A stretch of DNA of 64,000 nt from Oscillospiraceae bacterium. GTDB taxonomy: Bacteria; Bacillota; Clostridia; Oscillospirales; CAG-272. Location: NCBI GenBank assembly GCA_022009675.1, contig CP091718.1:1612001-1676000 (forward strand), written 5' to 3'. Below are positions 57,214 to 64,000 of this stretch, piece after piece; position 1 is the stretch's first letter; every line of letters begins with the position of its first letter. A program made the translations under genes and the position numbers. A model generated the notes under the pieces. It did not search any database and was not told where the DNA came from. It saw only the letters and a program-made list of their open reading frames with translations.

Positions 57214-58135
57214 ATGAAAGAAATCATCACAATTCGGGCAAGTAAATTTTTAAGCGACGAACTTGCAAAAAAAGTCGCGCAAATGTGCTAGGGGAACATC
57301 AGCGTCGCAATATGTAAACTGCGTGCGTAAAGATGTTTTCGATGGGCTTACAGACGAAAAACGATTGTTTTGAGGTAATCGCAGTGACAGCGAAAGGAGA
57401 AGTTGTCGGCAGGGCACACTGCATCCGCAACGAAACCGATTTTTTTCGCTCTGGTGCTACGGCGATCTTTTTGTAACACCGGAATACCGGAGAATGGGAA
57501 TAGCACGGCAGATGGCAGAAACGGCGATAAGCCGTCTTTCCGAAATGGGGGCGGCTGTTCTTCGCTGCTATGTCGATCCGGACAATATGCCGAGCCGAAA
57601 TTTACAGAAATCGATCGGATTTGAAGAGAAGCCTTTTAAAACATTCAACCTTTTAGATAACGACGGGGAAATAATGTATGAAATCAAAATTCCGAGTTGC
57701 TTTTGCGTGATTCCCGCGACGTCAGATGAGGCTTATTTTTGTCAGGATAATGTTTGTTCAGAACAAAAATGAGCTGAAAACAGAAAATATCAGCTTACAT
57801 GAATGGAAAGAATTACTTTCCGCCGATAATTCCGATGAAAAGCATTTTCTGGTATGCAAAGGAGCCGTGCCTGCCTGCTATATGCGTTTTAGCGGAGTAT
57901 CGGGCGAAAGGAAAGCACGCATATCCATGCTTTTTTTGTAGCAAAAGAGCTTCAGCGGTGCGGCGCGGGAACTTTTGCTTTGCATTTTGCGGAGCAATAT
58001 GCCAAAGAAAACGGTTTTGATTTTATCGTAGCTTCGGTGGATAAAAACAATACGGCAGCCGGAAATTGCTTTCTGAAATGCGGATATACGGCATCGGAGC
58101 AAAAATTCTATGGCGGAATTTTGCAAAGCACTGTG
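57214..58135 (+). CDS. Tandem GNAT-family N-acetyltransferase (frameshifted)
   Basis: Starts MKEIITIRASKFLSDELAKK with AGAGG upstream. Through several shifts it gives a first GNAT core, CFEVIAVTAKGEVVGRAHCI, WCYGDLFVTPEYRRMGIARQ-MAETAISRLSEMG (acetyl-CoA loop R-R-M-G-I-A) and NMPSRNLQKSIGFEEKPF, then a second, HEWKELLSADNSDEKHFLVC, LFVAKELQRCGAGTFALHFA-EQYAKENGF and NTAAGNCFLKCGYTASEQKF-Y. Two fused GNAT domains or two genes are both possible. The attenuator-like leader suggests an antibiotic or stress-induced acetyltransferase; the substrate cannot be told. Confidence 0.6.
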
Positions 58136-58570
58136 ATTTTCTTCTGTTCATATTCATTGCCGCCGCAAACGTTGCGCTTGGGGCGGTCACGATTCCCGCC
58201 TGGACGCCCTTCCTCCGTTATGCGCAGAATCTCGGAAATGCGGATGAAATTTTCCCATTGTCATCTGTCATCTGTCATCTGTCATCTGTCATCCGTCATC
58301 AAACTTGTATCCTTCTATATTGCGTATGCGGGGGGTGCCATCATCGGCAACATCTTCATCGGCTTGGGCAAAACGGGCGACACTGCCGTCAATTCTCTCG
58401 CAAATTTTTCATGATTATTTTTTTACCCAAGTTATTGACAGAATCAATTTCTTGTGCTATACTGTCGCTGGATAAAGTGGGTGCTTCTGCGTCCCTCTCG
58501 TTCAGTCTGGATGAGGAAAGTGACGTGGGCGAGTTAACGTCCCTCTTGTTCAGTTTTTGATGAGGGAAGG
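58136..58570. other. Degenerate stretch between GNAT and AraC genes
   Basis: Contains hydrophobic codon runs (FIFIAAANVALGAVTIPAWT; YIAYAGGAIIGNIFIGLG) in different frames that may be remains of a membrane protein, the heptamer array below, and two near copies of CGTCCCTCTyGTTCAG (58490 and 58536). No intact gene. Confidence 0.35.
58261..58300. repeat. Heptamer tandem repeat
   Basis: TCATCTG repeated four times exactly, then TCATCCG and TCATC. The unit length is not a multiple of three overall, so copy-number change would shift any frame through it. Confidence 0.85.
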
Positions 58571-58571
58571 G

Positions 58572-58650
58572 AAGCGGACGATTTAGTATCCGCTTTTTCC
58601 GATGAGGTGTGAGAAACCGGCGACTGGTCGCCCTTCTCCACCTCTTTTTA
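58572..58650 (+). terminator. Two consecutive strong hairpins before the AraC gene
   Basis: AAGCGGA-N10-TCCGCTT followed by TTT (58572-58598), then a long stem GAGGTGTGAGAA with TTCTCCACCTC enclosing GGCGAC-TG-GTCGCC (58604-58644) followed by TTTTTACTTT. The second is an excellent rho-independent terminator. Confidence 0.7.
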
Positions 58651-58789
58651 CTTTATCAATATCATTGATATGCAAAATTGTTGCAACTGTTTTTTTAGCT
58701 ATGCTACAATATATCCGATAAAACACCGCATAAAATATCGGGAAATATAATTTTTGCGATGATATAATATGTTTGACAGGAGGATGAAT

Positions 58790-59694
58790 ATGGACTGGAT
58801 ATGTGGAATTCAAAATGCGATAAACTACATCGAAAATCACCTTACAGATGAAATTGATTACGAGGGAGGTTGCAAAGCAAAAGCTTTTCGTCAGGGTATC
58901 ACTTTCAGCGGATTTTCGGTATACTCTGCGGCTACACGCTCGGGGAGTATATCCGGCTCCGCAGATTATCGCTTGCGGGCGCGGAGCTTGCAAACGAAAA
59001 AGCAAAAGTGATTGACGTAGCTATGAAATACGGGTATGACTCTCCGGACAGCTTCGCAAAAGCATTTCAAAAATTTCACGGCATCACTCCATCCGAAGCG
59101 CGCAGGAATGGTCAGATGCTCAGATCCTTCTCCCGCCTGTCCATTCAAATTATATTGAAAGGCGGTAGCACCATGAATTACAAGAATTGAAGAAAAAGAA
59201 GAAATGATACTGACGGGCTATAAGCGTCATTTTTTTCGGACGTTCCCGGAGAACGTGCAGAACAGGAAGAAGAAATGTATGTAAAAACAAGACCGTTACA
59301 GTACATTCTCCAAGCTCTTTCGGGTGATCATGTAAGCAATTTTGACGTCATTACCAACATTGACGACAACGGATACGACTTTTATATCGCAGGCCGGTTG
59401 TCCGAATATTATCGCAATAATCTCAACAAGGATGAAGTCTTGGGGAAAGAATTTGCCGGGTATTATCAAAATATCACGATTCCAAAATGCACCTATGCGA
59501 TATTTGAAACCGAGAGATGTGCGTATCCAACGCTGATATTCCTTGAGCTGAGGAAAAAAATCGCAAGCGAATGGCTGCCGAATTCGGGATATGTGCTGAA
59601 AGATGCTCCTGAGCTTGTGGTAACACACTGGTACGGGGGAGAGAAGCGCAATCAGAGATACCGCGAGCTTTGGATTCCAATCGAAAAAAGATAG
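58790..59694 (+). CDS. AraC-family regulator with GyrI-like effector domain (frameshifted)
   Basis: About 300 residues. MDWICGIQNAINYIENHLTD-EIDYEGV, shift, AKQSFSSGYHFQRIFGILCG-YTLGEYIRLRRLSLAGAEL and IDVAMKYGYDSPDSFAKAFQ-KFHGITPSEAR form two helix-turn-helix units of an N-terminal AraC domain. The rest (EEMILTGYKRHFSDVPGE, FYIAGRLSEYYRNNLNKDEV, IPKCTYAIFETE, WLPNSGYVLKDAPELV) is a GyrI-like ligand domain. The ATG at 58790 is chosen because AGGAGG lies 6 bases before it. Such regulators usually control transporters in response to small molecules. Confidence 0.8.
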
Positions 59695-59700
59695 TTTTTT

Positions 59701-59725
59701 GCCCCGCTTCGGCGGGGCTTTCTTT
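59701..59725 (+). terminator. Rho-independent terminator after the AraC gene
   Basis: GCCCCGC-TTCG-GCGGGGC followed by TTTCTTTG; six bases after the stop. Twin of the terminator at 1487. Confidence 0.9.
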
Positions 59726-59826
59726 GTTTCCTGCGGCGCAGATTCTGATGCCCTACATTGCTTCCAAAACAGTCGCACGCGCCTTTATGTGTTTGCTTGT
59801 AATTACCCTTCTTTTGCATTCAAATG
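59719..59826. repeat. Dispersed ~105-bp repeat, copy 2
   Basis: See 1505-1611. Here it runs straight into the truncated LMW-PTP copy at CAAATG-AACAG, so the repeat marks a recombination joint. Confidence 0.8.
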
Positions 59827-60080
59827 AACAGATCGTATTTGTCATAGTCGCTCTTTTGCAGTTGCACCGCGCGTTTGCCGCCACAAGACAGCCCGTGTCT
59901 CTCAAGCTCGGCTTTCGCCGGCGGATAGACCGGATTGCCGATGCCGTTCCAAATTTCTTCCGTGCTTGTAGCGGAAGAAGCGACTAAAAAGCGATCCGCC
60001 ACGCCTTGCTTTTTCGCAAGGTCTTTGAAAATAAACTCTGCCATCGGACTGCGGCAGATATTGCCGTGGCAGACGAACAT
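59826..60080 (-). pseudogene. 5' fragment of LMW protein tyrosine phosphatase, duplicate
   Basis: The first 85 codons of the phosphatase at 3813-4277 (MFVCHGNICRSPMAEFIFKD to SDYDKYDLFI), with the same protein sequence and about 95% DNA identity. It ends at the 59719 repeat, losing the D-P-W-Y acid loop. Unlike the copy at 4277 it has a ribosome site (GAGAGGAT) and a plausible upstream operon, so this locus may be the original 5' end. Confidence 0.8.
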
Positions 60081-60096
60081 GATTTTTATCCTCTCA

Positions 60097-60454
60097 TCAA
60101 TCTTTTTTAAAATGCAGGTTGGGGAGTAAACCTGCCGTTTCTTCTATGTCACTTTCGCCTTTCCATGCTACAACAAACCGCACTTCACCACCGCACGGAC
60201 GGTATCCTTTTGCCGACAGATTCTCAAGTTCCAACATGCGTGCCTTTGACAATTTTGCAACTTTAACAGTACGTCCGTCAAGTTCCGCATAGCAAAGCTA
60301 TTCTGATTCCGACAACTCCGTATTTCTGCTGATTATCTTTTGAATAGTACACGTTCATATCGTCGGGCGAGGCAGTTTCAATATCAGCTTCAGTGTAACC
60401 GCACTCCAGAAGTGACAGCTCTTTATACAACGACTCAAAAAGAATCAAAGACAT
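60097..60454 (-). CDS. Unknown ~119-residue protein upstream of the phosphatase fragment (one frameshift)
   Basis: MSLILFESLYKELSLLECGY-TEADIETASPDDMNVYYSKD, VVGIRIALLC, shift near 60297, AELDGRTVKVAKLSKARMLE-LENLSAKGYRPCGGEVRFVV-AWKGESDI, ending LHFKKD. Soluble. I do not recognise it. It lies 16 bases before the phosphatase fragment. Confidence 0.5.
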
Positions 60455-60494
60455 ATTGCGCACTTACTTTTTGCGCCGATTTTTTTCGCCGGTC

Positions 60495-60861
60495 TCAGTA
60501 TTTGAAAAATTCAATTATGTCTCCGATCTGGATTTTTTTCTTCTTTTCTCGTCGAACAGCCGAAGCTCTATTGTTTTTTTGTACCTTCTTTATCGAAAAA
60601 GCCTTTGAATTCCGATTTGTCGTACAAAAAGGCAACAATATATCTGTTTCACCAGATATAAAGGCATAGAAATCCCGTAAAGACGGCGAGTGAAAAGAAG
60701 AACGATCATCCTTTATCGCTCCCAGATCTTTTATTCTTTTGTCATCAATTCCGATTTCACTGTCAATATATACGATGGATTTTGCCCGCAGACCCGTAAC
60801 CTTAGAGGTTCCCATAATTATCTGATCTTCCGTCATTGAAAGTAAATGCAATAACTTTCAT
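60495..60861 (-). CDS. Unknown ~121-residue protein (one frameshift)
   Basis: ATG 60861 (GGAGAAG upstream, MKVI) shifts at once into HLLSMTEDQIIMGTSKVTGL-RAKSIVYIDSEIGIDDKRIK, SFHSPSLRDFYAFISGETDI and REKKKKIQIGDIIEFFKY. Starts 9 bases after the glycosyltransferase stop. No recognised domain. Confidence 0.45.
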
Positions 60862-60870
60862 AAGCTTCTC

Positions 60871-61756
60871 CTACCGTTTTAATATCGTGAAAAAATTACA
60901 GGGAGAAGCAAGGAACGATTTCAAGGCATTTGATATAAATTTTACATAATTCTTGCGTCTCAATTCAGCATAAGCAATTACCGCGTAGTGTCGCATTTTT
61001 ATATATCTAATATCACCTGCTTCTAACTGATCAAAAAAAGTTTTTTTGTACTCATAGAGCGCATTTTCGCCCTTAATTTTTCCATCTCCGCTTGACAAAC
61101 CGCCGTCACCGGTATGAACGTACGCTTTGATATCACATCCCGGAAGGTATCCAAATTTTCCGCCCTCCTCGATGGCTCTCTGCATCAAATAAAATTCATC
61201 ACCTACATCTATTGACGCAAAACCACCGATTTGGATTAGATACTCTTTTTTGAACATTATTGTATCCGTTCCGGTCATGTGATACTTCAAATGATACATT
61301 CTTAGCGTTTCGACAGTCGTTTCTTTAATATAAGATCGAATTCGCTTGTCAATTTCTTTGTCATCCTCATTGTAAAGGAGCAAATCAGTAATCGAATAAT
61401 CGCATTGATTAGTCTCCATAAACTCTACCTGTTTGCGTATCTTATCCGGAAGGTAGATGTCATCATCATCCAAAAATGTTATATAATATCCATTAGCCGA
61501 ATGTATACCAATATTTCGTGTTTTTGCAGAACCTTGATTGGGATTATTCACAATATACTCTAATATGATCTCAGGGTAGCGATTGCGAAACACTTCTACT
61601 GTTTCTGATACTTTTACTGTTCCACTCATCATTACCATTGTCATCAACCAAAACAATTTCCATGTTAGGATAAGTTTGTTTGGCTAAAGATTCAAGCGCA
61701 TTTTTGAGTTCTACTTCTCGTTTATATGTGGCAACAACAACGCTTACTAATTTCAT
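60871..61756 (-). CDS. Family 2 glycosyltransferase (one frameshift)
   Basis: About 295 residues. MKLVSVVVATYKREVELKNA-LESLAKQTYPNMEIVLVDDN with the nucleotide-sugar D-D, a shift near 61630, then NNPNQGSAKTRNIGIHSANG-YYITFLDDDDIYLPDKI containing the metal-binding D-D-D-D, and GTDTIMFKKEYLIQIGGFAS for acceptor binding. It adds a sugar to the lipid carrier primed by the upstream sugar transferase, whose stop overlaps its ATG. Part of an exopolysaccharide or capsule operon. Confidence 0.85.
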
Positions 61757-62424
61757 TTTGTTGTCACCTCCTGCTCAGCAGTTTTTTCTTCTTGTTTCTT
61801 CATCTCTCCTGTACCACCCTCGACAAAACCGTCAGACTTTAGTACACTTACAATGGTTCCGAAGAAGCACTTCACATCCATCGCAAAGCCTTTGAATTTT
61901 CCTGCGTTCAAAGCAGCAGCATACTCTCCGTCAAACTTTGCTTTCACATCAATTTCAAGTTCATCTCGACCATTGATCTGCGCCCATCCGGTGATGCCGG
62001 GTTTAATATCATTCGCACCGTACTTCTCACGCTCTGCCACTAAATCCTCTTGTGACCATAAAGCGGGTCTGGGACCAACTATAGACAGTTTCGATGTGAA
62101 CACTTGATAAAACTGAGGAAGTTCATCAAGACTGGTCTTGCGGATAAAGCGACCGACACGGGTAATATACTGTTCCGGATTTTCAAGAAGATGTGTAGGG
62201 GTATCGTGCGGTGTGGACATCTTCATGCTGCGGAACTTCCAAATCATAAAATATGTAATCTCGCCGTTTTTCTTCTTACCGACTCGTTTCTGCTTGAACA
62301 AAACCGGGCCTGGATCGTCTATCTTTATCACAATAGAGATAATCAGCATCGGCAGTGCCAAAACGATTATGGCAATGCTCGACAGAATAAAGTCAATAAG
62401 TCTCTTTATAACGTTTTTATACAT
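61753..62424 (-). CDS. Undecaprenyl-phosphate sugar phosphotransferase
   Basis: Intact, 223 residues. One N-terminal TM helix (LIDFILSSIAIIVLALPMLI-ISIVIKI), then the catalytic domain: DDPGPVLFKQKRVG, MIWKFRSMK, TSLDELPQFYQVFTSKLSIV-GPRPAL and KPGITGWAQINGRDEL. These are the bacterial sugar transferase motifs (K-F-R-S-M, D-E-L-P-Q, G-P-R-P). It transfers a hexose-1-phosphate to undecaprenyl phosphate to start a repeat unit. The short one-TM form suggests a WecP/PglC-like enzyme. First gene of the operon seen here. Confidence 0.9.
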   Translation of the reverse strand: MYKNVIKRLIDFILSSIAIIVLALPMLIISIVIKIDDPGPVLFKQKRVGKKKNGEITYFMIWKFRSMKMSTPHDTPTHLLENPEQYITRVGRFIRKTSLDELPQFYQVFTSKLSIVGPRPALWSQEDLVAEREKYGANDIKPGITGWAQINGRDELEIDVKAKFDGEYAAALNAGKFKGFAMDVKCFFGTIVSVLKSDGFVEGGTGEMKKQEEKTAEQEVTTK

Positions 62425-62645
62425 CTTGCAATATCTCCCACTTCAATTGCATTCCACTTCCACATGTGTATTCTATAGAAACGGTCAAACTCACAGACAA
62501 TATCCATCTATGCCAAACCAGCCTGTACCATAACAGCCCCTTTATCCGGATTTGCTGTTCGGAAACGCCCTTTGTGACCGACTCAATCGCCGAAATACGC
62601 TGTTCAGATTTTCACCATGGCAATGGAACAGCTGCGCGGGGCTGC
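62425..62645 (-). other. Intergenic region upstream of the sugar transferase
   Basis: No gene. It separates two minus-strand genes and marks the change to the GC-rich fumC sequence at about 62580. No ribosome site or convincing promoter was found for the sugar transferase. Confidence 0.3.
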
Positions 62646-64000
62646 TCAGACCATTTGCTCCGGGTGGAACACGCGGTCAAAATCCGCGGCGGTCATGTAG
62701 CCCAGTGACAGGCAGGCGTCACGCAGGGTGACCGAGTCCCGGTGGGCGAGCTTGGCGACACGCGCCGCGTTCTCGTAGCCGATGTAGGGGGTCAGCGCCG
62801 TCACGGTCATGAGCGAGGCGTGCAGATTGTGCGCCATTCTTTCGCGGTCGGCTGTGAGTCCCGCAAGGCAGTGAATCCGGAAGGAGTCGATCGCCGCCGT
62901 CAGCAGGCGGACGGAACGCAGGAAGTTGTCGATGCAGACCGGCATGAACACGTTGAGCTGAAAATTGCCCTGCGATGCCGCCAGCCCGACAGCAACATCG
63001 TTTGCCATGACCTGCACCGCCACCATGGTGACAGCCTCGCACTGAGTCGGATTGACCTTGCCGGGCATGATGGACGACCCCGGTTCGTTCTCCGGGATGC
63101 GGATCTCACCCAGCCCGCAACGCGGACCGCTTGCCAGCCATCGCACATCGTTGGCGATTTTCATGAGGTCGGCAGCCAGCGCTTTCAGCGCCCCATGCGC
63201 AAAGACCAACTCATCCTTGGAGGTCAGCGCGTGAAATTTGTTGGGATCCGGAATAAAGTGCTCGCCGGTCAGCCCGGACAGTATTTCTGCCGTGCGGACG
63301 TCAAATCCAGCCGGGGCGTTCAGTCCGGTGCCGACGGCAGTCCCGCCCAGCGCCAGATGCGCCAGCTCTTCGGCGGCAGAGAGAATCTGCCGCCGATCTG
63401 TCTCCAGCATTCCGCGCCAGCCGGATATTTCCTGCGAGAAGGCGATGGGCGTGGCATCCTGCAGGTGCGTGCGACCGGTCTTGACGATGCCGCGGTTATC
63501 CTCCTCCAGGCGAATCAGCTCGGCGATCATGCGATCCATCGCCGGGAGCAGGCTGTGCAGGACAGCCAGCCGTGCCGCAATGTGCATGGCAGTGGGGAAG
63601 GTGTCATTGGAGGACTGTGACATATTCACGTCATCGTTGGGATGGCAGAGCCGCTGCCCCGCAAGCTCATTCGCGCGTGCGCTGATGACCTCGTTGGCGT
63701 TCATGTTGGTCTGCGTGCCGCTTCCGGTCTGGAATACGACCAGCGGGAAGTGGTCATCCAGCGCTCCGGCGGCGACCTCGTCGCACGCCTGCCGGATGAC
63801 GGTCAGCTTCTCCTCGGTCATGCGGGCGGGGCAAAGCTCCCGGTTTGCCAGCGCGGCGGCTTTCTTGAGCAGACCGAAGGCGTGAATAATCTCGGCAGGC
63901 ATCCGCTCACCGATGCGGAAATTGTCCAGACTGCGCTGTGTCTGCGCACCCCCAGTAGCGGTCTGCGGGCACCTGTATCTCGCCCATGGAATCGTGTTCG
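62646..64000 (-). CDS. fumC: Class II fumarate hydratase, 5' end outside the window
   Basis: About 445 residues visible, running off the right edge. The first codons read HDSMGEIQVPADRYWG and, after one extra base near 63951, AQTQRSLDNFRIGE. Family motifs: GSGTQTNMNANEV, SSNDTFPTAMH, TGRTHLQDATPIAFSQE, and the signature GSSIMPGKVNPTQCEAV. It hydrates fumarate to malate. Strongly GC-rich compared with the island DNA, as expected for core chromosome. Confidence 0.92.
   Translation of the reverse strand, partial: NTIPWARYRCPQTATGGAQTQRSLDNFRIGERMPAEIIHAFGLLKKAAALANRELCPARMTEEKLTVIRQACDEVAAGALDDHFPLVVFQTGSGTQTNMNANEVISARANELAGQRLCHPNDDVNMSQSSNDTFPTAMHIAARLAVLHSLLPAMDRMIAELIRLEEDNRGIVKTGRTHLQDATPIAFSQEISGWRGMLETDRRQILSAAEELAHLALGGTAVGTGLNAPAGFDVRTAEILSGLTGEHFIPDPNKFHALTSKDELVFAHGALKALAADLMKIANDVRWLASGPRCGLGEIRIPENEPGSSIMPGKVNPTQCEAVTMVAVQVMANDVAVGLAASQGNFQLNVFMPVCIDNFLRSVRLLTAAIDSFRIHCLAGLTADRERMAHNLHASLMTVTALTPYIGYENAARVAKLAHRDSVTLRDACLSLGYMTAADFDRVFHPEQMV

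Noticed and set aside
58261..58300. Possible CRISPR array
   Set aside because: Seven-base units without spacers; no cas genes in the window.

Overview
The window looks like chromosomal DNA of a gut-type Clostridia (Oscillospiraceae-like Firmicute). Start sites carry strong GGAGG-type ribosome sites, promoters are near-consensus TTGACA-N17-TATAAT, and TnpV, large serine recombinase, YD-repeat and AraC-GyrI genes are of the kind found in that group. Almost everything between about 1 and 57 kb is accessory DNA; only the right end (sugar transferase, glycosyltransferase, GC-rich fumC) looks like stable chromosome. A pervasive feature is single-base indels, mostly in A/T runs of 5-7, that break otherwise well-conserved genes; I read most of these as uncorrected sequencing errors, so many genes are given as one locus with the frame changes noted. 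|| Layout. 0-4.3 kb: edge of a LexA-like gene, an XRE-TPR regulator, an XRE regulator with a 44-cod­on upstream ORF, and a nucleotide/phosphatase cluster (LMW-PTP, MutT, peptide deformylase) in which the deformylase is split by Nudix and deoxyribosyltransferase sequence. 4.3-9.9 kb, minus strand: one defence operon with a small XRE controller, a HaeIII-like methylase and endonuclease, a second cytosine methylase with an HNH endonuclease, then an undescribed pair (about 317 aa soluble protein plus multi-TM protein). 10-13 kb: small ribbon protein, a DUF3990/XRE toxin-antitoxin-like pair with tandem operators, a tRNA-3'-end-like remnant, TnpV. 13.4-26 kb, minus strand: DUF2130 protein, AAA_13 ATPase, a multi-gene restriction system built around a giant nuclease-helicase-methylase polypeptide, a TIR plus membrane-protein pair with an IS5-type insertion, and an AlbA_2/Schlafen-type regulator. 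26-32.8 kb: LexA-type repressor between inverted repeats, serine recombinase, ORF-less IS605-like structured element, tyrosine integrase, ImmA/IrrE peptidase and a 5'-truncated Y-family polymerase. || 32.8-56.3 kb is an RHS/YD-repeat polymorphic-toxin island on the plus strand: one long rhs reading frame lacking its N terminus, ending in a GIY-YIG-type nuclease, followed by about eleven displaced 3' rhs fragments (orphan tips) of different lengths, each joined to a different C-terminal domain and usually followed by a small immunity candidate, often overlapping by ATGA. Many candidates are lipoproteins or small membrane proteins. The last cassette is a Hint domain joined to a colicin-E3-like RNase with a DUF6980-like partner. 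The repeated core could let tips recombine onto an expressed rhs gene. || 56.3-60.1 kb holds an IS256 remnant, a tandem GNAT acetyltransferase with an attenuator-like leader, an AraC-GyrI regulator and a duplicated 5' fragment of the LMW-PTP gene behind a repeat also found at 1.5 kb. 60.1-64 kb is an exopolysaccharide-type operon and fumC.
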